Of a stretch of DNA of 64,000 nt, positions 52,739-60,907 are shown piece after piece. Made by a program: the position numbers and the translations under genes. Origin of the DNA: Planctomycetota bacterium. GTDB taxonomy: Bacteria; Planctomycetota; UBA1135; GCA-002686595. The stretch lies in the NCBI GenBank assembly GCA_022446815.1, contig JAKVCD010000005.1:2522-66521 (forward strand). Reading direction: 5' to 3'. Position 1 is the stretch's first letter. Each line of letters starts with the position of its first letter. A model generated the notes under the pieces. It saw nothing but the letters and a program-made list of their open reading frames with translations, was not told the origin of the DNA and searched no databases.

Positions 52739-55700
52739 TCAGAGGATCTTCTCTGCGTGCAAGGTGACCGCGCCTAGCTGGTCGTGGATCACGCCGATGA
52801 CGCGCTGCGTCCCGCCCTCGGCGAGCCGAGCTCCGTCGCGCTCGTAGACGTCGGCGAAGAGGACGACCTCTGCTAGGCCTGTCTCGTCTTCAAGGGTCAG
52901 GAATCGCATCCAGCGCCCGTCGGAGGTTCGCACCCGCCTCGTGGCAGCAGGCCAGCCAGAGATCGTCACGCGCCCGCCGACCCGGCGCGGGAGCTCGGCG
53001 CAGGTGCACGGGTTGAGGAGGGGCGCGCTCGAGCGCTCATCCGCGGAGCAGCCGAAGACGAGGGTCGGGTGCCCCTCGAGGGGGAGGCCGAGGAGCTCGT
53101 GCTCTAGAGCTGCGCGCTCGGCTGGCGTGAAGTCCGGGAGTCCGGGGAGCGCGACCGCGGGAGTCTCTGGGTTGGGGAAGAGGGTGGCCGATTGCCCCGG
53201 TGCGAGCTCGACGGCGCCGAGGCCTAGCCCCCCGCCCCAGCCTCGAGTGTTTGCTCGTGCGGTCGCGACCTTGTGCTCGTCACGGTCTGCGGGGGTCTCA
53301 CGACAAGCGGCGAGCGCCGCTGCATCGAGCTCTTTGCCGGTGAGCGCGCGGGCCTCCGCTTGGCTCTTCTTGCGCAGCGCGGGCTGTGGTTTTCGCAGGA
53401 GGTGCAATCGCCACAGGAGCTCAGGCCGCGTCCTATCAAAGCCATCGAAGGCGCCGCACTGGATGAGGGCTTGGGTTTGCTCTGCGCCGGCGGCTGTTCG
53501 CGAGAGGAAGTCCGGGAGGGAGAGGAAGGGTCCGCTGTCTCTTCGGGACTCTAGCAAGCGCTCTGTGAGCTCCTGGCTCATCCCTTTGATCAGCGAGAGC
53601 CCGAGTCGGATCGCAGGACTCTCAGTGTGCCGCTCTAAGGTGTAGCCAGCATCGCTCCGGTTGATGTCTGGGCCGAGGATCCCTACGCCCATTCGACGGG
53701 CTTCCTCCAAGTAGACACGGGGTGCGTAGTAGCCGGTGTAGCTCTCGAGGAAGGCGTGCATGAAGGCGGCGGGGTGATGGGCCTTGAGCCAAGCGCATCG
53801 ATAAGCGATCCGCCCGTAGGTGACCGCGTGCGCCTTGCAGAAGCCGAAGCCGGCGAAGCTCTCGATGAGCTCCCATGCACGGGCGGCGTCCCGTCTGGAG
53901 ATACCCTCAGCCGCGCACCCAGAGAGGAAGTCGCGCGCTGCCTCTCGACCCTTCACCTCGTCACGCTTGGTGAGGGCGCGCCGCATGAGGTCTGCCTCTG
54001 CGAGGCTCATGCCAGCGAGGAGTGACGCAGCCTGCATGACGTCCTCTTGGTACAGCATGACGCCGTGGGTGTCCCAGAGGACTTGGGTCAGGCGCGGGTG
54101 GGGAGGGGTCGGCTCCTCGATGCCGTTGGCGCGGCGGACGTAGGCGTCCTTCATCCCCGAGCCTGCCGGACCGGGACGGATCAGCGCGACGGACTGGATC
54201 ACGGCGTCCATGGCCGTGAGGTGTGACTCCTCACCGGGGCGACCGAGCTGCTGCAGGAGGTGGCGCATCCCAGGAGACTCGATCTGAAAGCAGCCGATCG
54301 TGCGCCCCTCAGCGAGGAGTTGAGTCGTAGAGGGGTCGTCCTCATCGAGGAGCGAGAGCTCTGGCGCCTGACCCTCTGCGCTGAGCGTCGCGAGGCAGTC
54401 AGCCAAGACCGTGAGCGCTCGGTTGCCTAAGAGATCCATCTTCACGAGCCCGATGGCTTCGACGGCGTCTTTATCGAAGGCGGCGGTGATGACGCCCTTG
54501 GGCGCGCGACGGCATGGGACGTAGTCAGTGATCGGGCCTGGCGCGACGACTACCCCCCCAGGGTGGAGGCCGAAGTGCCGCGGAGCGCCGACTAAGGTGG
54601 CCGCCCGCGCGATGACTCGTTGCCAGCGTGAGTCCTCGAAGGGGAACTCGCGCGCCTCTGGAGCAGACTTGAGGGCGCGGGTGATGGGGTCGCCTGCCTC
54701 TCTGGATGGGTCTGGTGTGGCATCGAAAGAGGTGTATGGGAGGCGGCGGGACCAGCGGTTCACGACAGCAGGGGGGAGACCTTCTGCGAGGGCTGCTTCG
54801 CGAAAGGCCGCCCGCAGCCCGAAGCAGTTGAGCGTGGCGATCATGGCCGTGCGCTCACGACCGAAGAGGGTGTAGACGTGCTCGATGACCTCGTCGCGGC
54901 GCCGCCAGCAGAAGTCGAGGTCGACGTCCGGTCGATCACGACGCTCGGGGTTGAGGAAGCGCTCGAAGATCAGGCCGTATCGGAGGGGGTCGGCCTCCGT
55001 GAGCCCGAGGCAATAGGCGACGAGGCTGTCTGCTGCTGAGCCGCGCCCGACGCAGGGGATCTCCACCTCGCTCGCCCAGCGGGCGATGCGCTCGCAGAGG
55101 AGGAAGTAGGGCGCGAAGCCGAGACGGTCGATCGTGCTGAGCTCGTGGTCGAGACGCCGGATGACCTCCGGGCGTAGGGGCTTGTAGCGCTCGCGAGCGC
55201 CGTCGAAGGCGTGACTGCAGAGCTCTGAGTAGGGGCTCTCACCTCCCTCTAGATCGATTGAGGGGAAGTGGGCTTGGCCGAGGTCTGGGGTGTACTGACA
55301 GGCCTCGGCGACGGCGCGTGTCCGGGCGACGATGGCAGGCTCGACGCCGTTCGTCTCTACGGGCCACGGGCCTGGGACGTCGGGGACGCCGTCGAAGAGG
55401 GCGCAAAGCTCGGCGTGAGCGGGGAGGTGACTAGGGAGAGGAGCTGTCCACTCCATTGGGAGTTCGCAGAGGAGTGCGCCGGCGCGGATTGCGGCGCGGA
55501 GCTCATGGTCGTCGCGGCCGCCTGGGGCTGCGTGATAGACATCAGGGACCGCGACGGCGGCGAAGCCTGTGGCGCGGGCTGCGTCGAGGAGCTCCTCAGC
55601 GTCGAAGGCTCGCGCCGGTGGCGGAGTCTTGTCCGGATCTAGGGGGGTCATCTCTGACTCGGATTCGAGCAGCCGCGCGCGTTCGGCGTTGAGGCGCTCT

Positions 55701-56317
55701 CTCGCACTAGGGTCGAGGTGCGTGTTGCGAGACCCCCAGCGGGCGCGGGGGCTGCGCTTGGTGAGGGCGGCGGGTGAGAGTGCCGCGAGCACCTGTCGCG
55801 CGGGCAGGCGACCCATCAGACCGAGGAGGAGCCGCGGGTGATCCACGAGGAGGATCAGCCCCTCGTTCCATTCGCGCAGGGCGTCGATGAGGTCAAAGCC
55901 CTCGGGGCCTGTGAGCTCTGCGTCGGCGTCTCCAGGGTCTGCACCGAGCTGGCGGGCGGAGAGCAGGCGGCAGAGGTTGCGCCAGCCCTCGTGGCTCTCG
56001 ACGAGACAGATCGCGCGACCTGGACGTCCGCTGGGGTCGGAGAGCTCGGCGCCGATGATGGGGCGAGCTCCTTGGAGGAGCTCTGCGGCTTGGATGAGCT
56101 CGACGGCGCCGGCGCAGTGGTCTATGTCGGTGAGCGCGAGGGCGGGGAGGCCGAGGCTGTTTGCGCGCTGGAGCAGGGTGGCTGGTGCGTCGACGCCGGC
56201 GAGGAAGGAGTGGTGTCCGTGGACTCTGAGTGGCACATAGCGTGCCCCGACGTGACCGGCGCCTGCTCGGCCGATCCCTACGGGGAGGGGGTGGGGGGTG
56301 GTGGGTCCAGAAGGCAT
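52739..56317 (-). CDS. dnaE2: Error-prone DNA polymerase III alpha subunit
   Basis: A 1192-residue C-family polymerase of the DnaE2 subgroup, used for translesion synthesis. The N-terminal PHP domain begins YVPLRVHGHHSFLAGVDAP. The palm has the catalytic PDVDLDF near residue 465 and LVKMDLLGNRAL; finger segments include GRTIGCFQIESPGMR and SVALIRPGPAGSG; the C-terminal OB domain (VGGRVTISGWPAA) and HDQLGAVTLHAEKIL complete it. Compared with DnaE2 near 1050-1100 residues it is slightly long, with an inserted region around 190-240. It is transcribed in the same direction as the Y-family polymerase gene 250 bases upstream, and both have the same palindrome just before the start. Confidence 0.95.
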   Translation of the reverse strand: MPSGPTTPHPLPVGIGRAGAGHVGARYVPLRVHGHHSFLAGVDAPATLLQRANSLGLPALALTDIDHCAGAVELIQAAELLQGARPIIGAELSDPSGRPGRAICLVESHEGWRNLCRLLSARQLGADPGDADAELTGPEGFDLIDALREWNEGLILLVDHPRLLLGLMGRLPARQVLAALSPAALTKRSPRARWGSRNTHLDPSARERLNAERARLLESESEMTPLDPDKTPPPARAFDAEELLDAARATGFAAVAVPDVYHAAPGGRDDHELRAAIRAGALLCELPMEWTAPLPSHLPAHAELCALFDGVPDVPGPWPVETNGVEPAIVARTRAVAEACQYTPDLGQAHFPSIDLEGGESPYSELCSHAFDGARERYKPLRPEVIRRLDHELSTIDRLGFAPYFLLCERIARWASEVEIPCVGRGSAADSLVAYCLGLTEADPLRYGLIFERFLNPERRDRPDVDLDFCWRRRDEVIEHVYTLFGRERTAMIATLNCFGLRAAFREAALAEGLPPAVVNRWSRRLPYTSFDATPDPSREAGDPITRALKSAPEAREFPFEDSRWQRVIARAATLVGAPRHFGLHPGGVVVAPGPITDYVPCRRAPKGVITAAFDKDAVEAIGLVKMDLLGNRALTVLADCLATLSAEGQAPELSLLDEDDPSTTQLLAEGRTIGCFQIESPGMRHLLQQLGRPGEESHLTAMDAVIQSVALIRPGPAGSGMKDAYVRRANGIEEPTPPHPRLTQVLWDTHGVMLYQEDVMQAASLLAGMSLAEADLMRRALTKRDEVKGREAARDFLSGCAAEGISRRDAARAWELIESFAGFGFCKAHAVTYGRIAYRCAWLKAHHPAAFMHAFLESYTGYYAPRVYLEEARRMGVGILGPDINRSDAGYTLERHTESPAIRLGLSLIKGMSQELTERLLESRRDSGPFLSLPDFLSRTAAGAEQTQALIQCGAFDGFDRTRPELLWRLHLLRKPQPALRKKSQAEARALTGKELDAAALAACRETPADRDEHKVATARANTRGWGGGLGLGAVELAPGQSATLFPNPETPAVALPGLPDFTPAERAALEHELLGLPLEGHPTLVFGCSADERSSAPLLNPCTCAELPRRVGGRVTISGWPAATRRVRTSDGRWMRFLTLEDETGLAEVVLFADVYERDGARLAEGGTQRVIGVIHDQLGAVTLHAEKIL

Positions 56318-56333
56318 ACTCCCGGGAACCCTA

Positions 56334-56352
56334 ACAAAAACCTAAAACTTGT
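56334..56352 (-). promoter_or_regulatory. 19-bp palindromic operator upstream of dnaE2
   Basis: ACAAAAACCTAAAACTTGT lies 16 bases before the dnaE2 ATG. It matches the box before the Y-family polymerase gene in 15 of 19 positions, and the match extends outward (CCTAAC on one side, AGGCT on the other). The two ends ACAA/TTGT form a dyad. It is a candidate site for the SOS repressor (LexA) of this lineage; the identity of the protein is inference. Confidence 0.65.
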
Positions 56353-56406
56353 CCAGGCTACACCTGAACCAGGTCGAGATTCTTCGGGTCGGGTGAGGCC
56401 CGTTAG

Positions 56407-56562
56407 AGAGATAACCTCTACGTAGCTAGGCCTGATGATGTCGTCCGCTTGAAGGAGGCCATCGCAGCTTGGTCCCGGGACCACCCGACTGAGATCCGTC
56501 TCCAACGCGAGAAGGACCCCGAGACCATCGAGGCCCTCGGGTACCTCGGCACAGACGACTGA
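56407..56562 (+). pseudogene. C-terminal remnant of a sulfatase-like gene
   Basis: A 51-codon open stretch without a start ends with the sequence RPDDVVRLKEAIAAW, then TEIRLQREKDPETIEALGYLG and TDD before a stop at 56562. That pattern (R-x-x-D-P-E-T-I-x-A-L-G-Y-L-G) is how many planctomycete and bacteroidete arylsulfatases end. No catalytic part is found upstream, where dnaE2 regulatory DNA now lies. It is probably a deletion remnant between the two polymerase genes. A full sulfatase gene lies at 58140-59669, so the fragment could derive from a related gene. Confidence 0.5.
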
Positions 56563-56570
56563 GCGATCTC

Positions 56571-57968
56571 TCACTGGTTGAGCGACGGCGTCCTGAGTCC
56601 GAAGCCGTCCTTTCCTAAGTCATGGTCCTCACCGAGCAGCGCGCTCTCGCCGCGGAGGATGCGCCCGAAGCCGTGGCGCGCGCGGAGAGAGTCGAGGGCG
56701 GCGTCGAGGCGTCGGTGGCGGTCCGCGTGGCTCGTCCTCTGCCCGTCTCCAGCTTCGTCGAAGAGGTGACCCTGCCAGCCGCCAGCGGGCTTGAGGTTGA
56801 GGAGCGAGAGGCCCACGCGCTTGGTGAGAGCGCGGCGCCTGGGCAAGCTCAGGAGGAGCGCCTTGGAGTGTTGCCAGAGCGCGTCCGTGGAGTCCGTCGG
56901 CTCCTCAAGCGCGGCGCGCCGCTTCAGCCGACCTCCACGCGAGCTCTCTACGCGCCGGAGCGAGGGAGCCCGCGTGTCGACATAAGTGACGCGCACCTCG
57001 ACGGAGCGGCAGATGAGCCCGTGCGAGCGCAGCTTGTAGGACGCGCGCTCGACGAGGTAGCAGAGCATCGCCTCGACGGCCTCGCGGCGAGCGACCTCGG
57101 GCTCGAAGGTGCTGTCGCGGCGGATGGAGCGCGGCGGGCGATGGACGAGGCTGCCGTCCTCTGCCTCGGCGCAGGTGGCCTCGACGGGCTCCTCATCGCG
57201 ACCGCGCGCGCGCTCATGGAGCACGAGGCCGAGGCGACCGAAGGTGGCGAAGAGCACCTCACGCGAGGGGAGGGTGAGGTCGCCGATGGTGCGGATGGCG
57301 AAGCGCTCAAGGAGAGCGCTCGTCGTGTGCCCGACCCCGCAGAGCTCGGTCACGGGCAAGCGTGAGAGGAAGGCGCGCTCGTGACCGGGCAGGACCTCAG
57401 CCACACCAGCCGGCTTCGCGAGCTTGCCGGCGAGGCGCGCGAGGGTCTTGTTGCTTGCGAGGCCGATCGTGAGCGGCAGGCCGACCTCGCTACGGACCTC
57501 TTCGCGGATCCGCACGCCGGTCTCAAAGGCGTCTCCAAAGAGGCGGGTTGAGCCCGTGAGGTCGACGAAGAAGTCGTCGATGGAGGAGATCTCGACCGTG
57601 GGGGAGTGGCGCAGGAGGACCTTGGCGGTCTCTTCACGCAGGCGGTTCGCGGCCTGGGCGTCGCCGCGACGAAAGACGGCGTGCGGGCAGAGGCGGGCCG
57701 CCTCCGCGAGGCGCATCCCCGGCCGGATGCCGAACTCTCGGGCGGCGTAGGAGGAGGTCATGACGAGGTTGCGCTCGTCGGGCATACCGCCGATCACGAG
57801 CGGCTTGCCGCGGAGCTCGGGGTGCAGCACCTCCTCGACCGAGGCGAGGAAGGCGTCCACGTCGAGGTGCAGGACCCGCCGAGTGCCAGGCGGCAGGTGC
57901 CTATCGCGTCCGTTGGATGCGGGGCGCTCTTCCGGGTGCTGCTCTTCCGCGTCGATTCTCTGGCGCAT
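56571..57968 (-). CDS. dinB: Y-family DNA polymerase, DinB-like
   Basis: A 465-residue translesion polymerase, longer than E. coli DinB (351). The start is LHLDVDAFLASVEE, with D36 as catalytic Asp. At the second acidic site the usual S-x-D-E reads S-I-D-D (S129-D132), so Glu is replaced by Asp. The residue five after D36, the steric gate (Phe or Tyr in most relatives), is Leu41. KTLARLAGKLAKP and LCGVGHTTSALLERFAI (HhH) follow. The C-terminus GFGLRTPSLNQ is typical of dinB genes paired with dnaE2. A 19-bp palindrome 13 bases upstream is shared with dnaE2. Confidence 0.92.
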   Translation of the reverse strand: MRQRIDAEEQHPEERPASNGRDRHLPPGTRRVLHLDVDAFLASVEEVLHPELRGKPLVIGGMPDERNLVMTSSYAAREFGIRPGMRLAEAARLCPHAVFRRGDAQAANRLREETAKVLLRHSPTVEISSIDDFFVDLTGSTRLFGDAFETGVRIREEVRSEVGLPLTIGLASNKTLARLAGKLAKPAGVAEVLPGHERAFLSRLPVTELCGVGHTTSALLERFAIRTIGDLTLPSREVLFATFGRLGLVLHERARGRDEEPVEATCAEAEDGSLVHRPPRSIRRDSTFEPEVARREAVEAMLCYLVERASYKLRSHGLICRSVEVRVTYVDTRAPSLRRVESSRGGRLKRRAALEEPTDSTDALWQHSKALLLSLPRRRALTKRVGLSLLNLKPAGGWQGHLFDEAGDGQRTSHADRHRRLDAALDSLRARHGFGRILRGESALLGEDHDLGKDGFGLRTPSLNQ

Positions 57969-57981
57969 GCCACAAAACCTA

Positions 57982-58000
57982 ACAAATACCTAATATTTGT
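57982..58000 (-). promoter_or_regulatory. 19-bp palindromic operator upstream of the Y-family polymerase gene
   Basis: ACAAATACCTAATATTTGT lies 13 bases before the ATG. Its arms ACAAATA and TATTTGT are a perfect 7-bp inverted repeat around CCTAA. The same sequence, with flanks CCTAAC and AGGCT, precedes dnaE2 at 56334-56352. The position suggests a repressor covering the transcription start or the leader. Confidence 0.68.
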
Positions 58001-58139
58001 ATAGGCTCAGGCGCCCCAGGTGATTTCAAAGCCGTTAGAGAGGTTGAATTGCGCACCAGAGGGCGAGCGTGCGCATGGAGAGCCCTGATTTGAGGCCTTG
58101 AAGACGGCCTCTTTGAGGGAGTTCGCTGCTCAACTCGGT

Positions 58140-59669
58140 CTACTTCGGCTCTGTAGATTCGGGGGGGACGCCGTCTAAAGCAGGGATAGGGAACACCTCA
58201 GAGGGAGTTCGGCTCTCTTCAAAGAGGGCCTCCATGCGCGCGAGGACCTCCGGGCGCTCCTTCGCGAGGTTCTTGGATTCGGTCGGGTCAGCGGCGAGAT
58301 CGTAGAGGAGGGTCGTCAGATCGTTCTTCTTGAGCCGCTTACGCACAGCCTTCCAGTCGCCAGAGCGCACGGCCTGCTGGTTTCCGTACTCCCAGTAGAG
58401 GTGCTCGTGCTCTCGCTGAGGCGCGTCACCGGTGAGCGTCGGGGCGAAGCTGATGCCGTCGATCCCCTCATGGGGAGCTTGCCCAGTGAGCTCGAGGACC
58501 GTGGGCAAGATGTCTTGGAAGGCGCTCATATGATCACTCACTGCGCCCGCTTCGATGTGGCCCGGCCAGCTCGCGATGAAGGGCACTCGGATGCCTCCCT
58601 CGTGCACGCTGCACTTGAGACCGCGCATCCCGCGCGCGCTGTCGAAGAACTCGGAGTCCGAGCCGCCGTTGAAGGTCGGGCCGTTATCGCTCGTGAAGAG
58701 GACGAGCGTGTCTTCAGCGATCCCGAGCTCCTCGAGGAGGTCGAGTACGCGCCCGACGTCTCGGTCGAGGTGGCTGACCATCCCTGCGTAGGCGCGGCGC
58801 GGAGAAGGGTGGGGAAGGTAGGCCTTCTGACCGAGGTAGTGCGCCTCGTCCCACTCTGCGGGATATGCCTCTACGTCTTCGCGAGGGACTTGGAGGGAGA
58901 CGTGGGGGATGATCGAGGCGAAGTAGAGGAAGAAGGGCTCTTCAGCGCTCTCGCGTATGAACTCCAGCGCGGTGTCGGTCATCACGTCTGGCGCGTACGT
59001 CTCGCGCGCGTAGCGCTCGTAGTACTCGTCATCGCTCTCGAGGGGAGCCTCGATCTTCTGGTGAGACTTGAACCAGTCATTGCCCTCGAGCATGTCCTTC
59101 TCTTCGTTCAGCCAGAGGTGCGTGGGGTAGTAGTTGTGGGCGATGCGCTGGCAGAGGTAGCCGTGAAAGAGGTCGAAGCCTTGCCGGTTGGGGTGCCCGC
59201 TTGTCTCTGGCCCACCGAGGCCCCACTTGCCGACGGCGCCGGTAGCCCAGCCGGCCTCTTGCAGGGTGCGGGCGAGGGTCGGAGTCCCCTCGGGCAAGGG
59301 GTACTGGCCCTCGGGTGCGCCCTGTTCCCAGCCGCCGCCTTCCCAGTTGTTGCGGACGATGGAGTGCCCAGTGTGATAGCCCGTCATCAGCACGCAGCGC
59401 GAGGGCGCGCACACCGGGCTGCCGGAGTAGTGCTGCGTGAAGCGCATCCCGCTCTGCGCCAAGCGATCAATGTTAGGGGTGCGGATCCTCTCTTGCCCGT
59501 AGCAGCCGAGCTCGGAGTACCCGAGGTCATCGGCGAGGAAGACCACCACATTCTTTGGCCGCGGAGGCTCCTTGGTCGTTGTGCATGCGCTGAGAGCGAG
59601 GACGACGATTGCGAGGGTCGCATGAAGCAGCCTTGAACTCTCCTTAATATTTCTTCGAAGAATCTTCAC
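58140..59669 (-). CDS. Formylglycine-dependent sulfatase, lipoprotein
   Basis: 509 residues from GTG 59669, chosen for GAGG 5 bases upstream and a signal with lipobox LSAC (Cys29); the frame extends further upstream but there overlaps the divergent porin-like gene. The sulfatase signature C87-A-P-S-R is present; the Cys is converted to formylglycine. Metal ligands D47-D48 in FLADDLGYSELG, KWGLGGPET, TSDNGPTFNGGSD, and a C-terminal EESRTPSEVFPIP fit the family. Substrate is probably a sulfated polysaccharide. The porin-like gene is divergent and may be co-regulated. Confidence 0.93.
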   Translation of the reverse strand: MKILRRNIKESSRLLHATLAIVVLALSACTTTKEPPRPKNVVVFLADDLGYSELGCYGQERIRTPNIDRLAQSGMRFTQHYSGSPVCAPSRCVLMTGYHTGHSIVRNNWEGGGWEQGAPEGQYPLPEGTPTLARTLQEAGWATGAVGKWGLGGPETSGHPNRQGFDLFHGYLCQRIAHNYYPTHLWLNEEKDMLEGNDWFKSHQKIEAPLESDDEYYERYARETYAPDVMTDTALEFIRESAEEPFFLYFASIIPHVSLQVPREDVEAYPAEWDEAHYLGQKAYLPHPSPRRAYAGMVSHLDRDVGRVLDLLEELGIAEDTLVLFTSDNGPTFNGGSDSEFFDSARGMRGLKCSVHEGGIRVPFIASWPGHIEAGAVSDHMSAFQDILPTVLELTGQAPHEGIDGISFAPTLTGDAPQREHEHLYWEYGNQQAVRSGDWKAVRKRLKKNDLTTLLYDLAADPTESKNLAKERPEVLARMEALFEESRTPSEVFPIPALDGVPPESTEPK

Positions 59670-59722
59670 ATTGTCCTCATGGAAAGCGCGCGCAATACAG
59701 CGCACATTCTCGCCTATCGGAG

Positions 59723-59744
59723 CTGGCGCTAAAGTTTGCGCCAG
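59723..59744. promoter_or_regulatory. Inverted repeat between the sulfatase and porin-like genes
   Basis: CTGGCGC (59723-59729) and GCGCCAG (59738-59744) are perfect 7-bp arms separated by 8 bases. It lies in the 120-base divergent region and could be an operator acting on both genes, or a hairpin in the porin leader. No -10/-35 pair was placed with confidence. Confidence 0.4.
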
Positions 59745-59789
59745 AGACCCCCACACGGGACCACAAGAATCCCTACGAGAACAAAGCAA

Positions 59790-60788
59790 ATGAACCGTTT
59801 TCTGAATTTGACCCTGGCTGCGAGCGCGACCCTCTTGGTCTCTGCTTCTGCCCAAGCGAATGAGCTCTCGATCGCTAACAGCCCCTTCCCCAACCTCTCT
59901 CTGGCCAGCGACGGCCCCAACTTGGGTGGCTACATCCTCGTCCACTATGGTGATGATGATGACGGCGCTGAGATGAAGTTTCGCTCCGTCCGAATGGAGA
60001 TGAAGGGGACTCGCGGTGATGTGAAGTATGCAATCAGCGCGGACTTCAAGGGCACCCTTGATGACTTTGATGGCGCTGACGACGAAGCTGTATCCCTCAA
60101 GGACGCGAAGGCCGCCTGGTCTATCTCTGATGGCATTACGGCTACCTTTGGTCGTTTCAAGGAGCCGATTCTCCATTCTGGCCTGCACAGCTCATCTCGG
60201 CGCCTTTTAGTTGAGCGTACTGGTAACGGCGGGGCATTCGATGACCGCAATGCTGGTGTCATGCTTAACGGAGCTTTCGGTGACCTCCAATGGTGGGTTG
60301 CAATGCAGGAGGGAGATGATGGCGCTGGCGCCATGGATGACACCCAGACCACGATGCGTGCTGTCTACAACGTAATGGGCTCTGCTTTTGGCAAGTACCA
60401 GGGGGCTTACGGCTACGAGGGTGGAAACCTTTCAGTCGGCCTTGCGAACGTTGAGGACGACGCTACTGGCCTCGAGGCCACGGCGATGGAGTTCGGCTAC
60501 GTGAACAGCGGCTGGAGCCTCTACGGGGACATGGTGGACCAGGACGGCGGCGACAGCCCGACCTCCTTCACCGTCAGCCGCATGATGAACTCCGAGTATG
60601 AGATCGCGGTCCGGATGGAGGACGACGATGACGCTGATAACACCACCCACATGACTGCCGGTCTGAACTGGTACCAGGGTGGGGACGGCCACAACCTCAA
60701 GTGGCAGCTGAACTTCACCGACACCGAGAGCGACGACGCAGCCGAAGAGGGCTCCCGCGTCGACTTCGGCTTGGTCTGGCGCTTCTAG
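59790..60788 (+). CDS. Porin-like outer-membrane protein (phosphate-selective porin O/P type)
   Basis: 332 residues from ATG 59790. A signal peptide (MNRFLNLTLAASATLLVSASAQA cut into two parts) ends at AQA. The mature protein is rich in Asp and Gly with alternating strands (VKYAISADFKG, ATFGRFKEPI, LQWWVAMQEG, LSVGLANVEDD, NLKWQLNFTDTESDD) and ends in the aromatic VDFGLVWRF, the outer-membrane insertion signal. The segment TFGRFKEPILHSGL is like the K-x-P-x loop of porin O/P. It probably forms a channel for anionic solutes and may bring sulfated or phosphorylated sugars to the periplasm. Confidence 0.78.
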   Translation: MNRFLNLTLAASATLLVSASAQANELSIANSPFPNLSLASDGPNLGGYILVHYGDDDDGAEMKFRSVRMEMKGTRGDVKYAISADFKGTLDDFDGADDEAVSLKDAKAAWSISDGITATFGRFKEPILHSGLHSSSRRLLVERTGNGGAFDDRNAGVMLNGAFGDLQWWVAMQEGDDGAGAMDDTQTTMRAVYNVMGSAFGKYQGAYGYEGGNLSVGLANVEDDATGLEATAMEFGYVNSGWSLYGDMVDQDGGDSPTSFTVSRMMNSEYEIAVRMEDDDDADNTTHMTAGLNWYQGGDGHNLKWQLNFTDTESDDAAEEGSRVDFGLVWRF

Positions 60789-60863
60789 TCCAGCCAGACG
60801 TCAACCTGCCCAGCCGCTGGCTGGGTAGGTCTCGGGTAAGACCAACCACAGAGAACCCGGGTT

Positions 60864-60902
60864 CCGGCCGCGGACGCCTAGCGTCGGCGGCCGGTTTCGT
60901 TT
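60864..60902 (+). terminator. Terminator after the porin-like gene
   Basis: CCGGCCGCGGACGC (60864-60877) pairs with GCGTCGGCGGCCGG (60881-60894), 14 bases with at most two mismatches and a 3-base loop, followed by TTTCGTTT. It separates the porin-like gene from the convergent sugar isomerase gene, whose stop is at 60908. Confidence 0.75.
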
Positions 60903-60907
60903 GGCGC

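Noticed and set aside
56622..57365. 247-codon plus-strand frame antisense to the Y-family polymerase gene
   Set aside because: A shadow of the polymerase frame; Glu/Gly/Ala-rich with no recognisable domain.
58401..59636. 411-codon plus-strand frame antisense to the sulfatase gene
   Set aside because: It mirrors the GC-rich codons of the sulfatase; it has no family pattern and no ribosome site, whereas the minus-strand frame has the full sulfatase signature.
59670..60188. N-terminal extension of the sulfatase frame into the porin-like gene
   Set aside because: The extension is antisense to the porin-like gene; the GTG at 59669 has a ribosome site and begins a lipoprotein signal.
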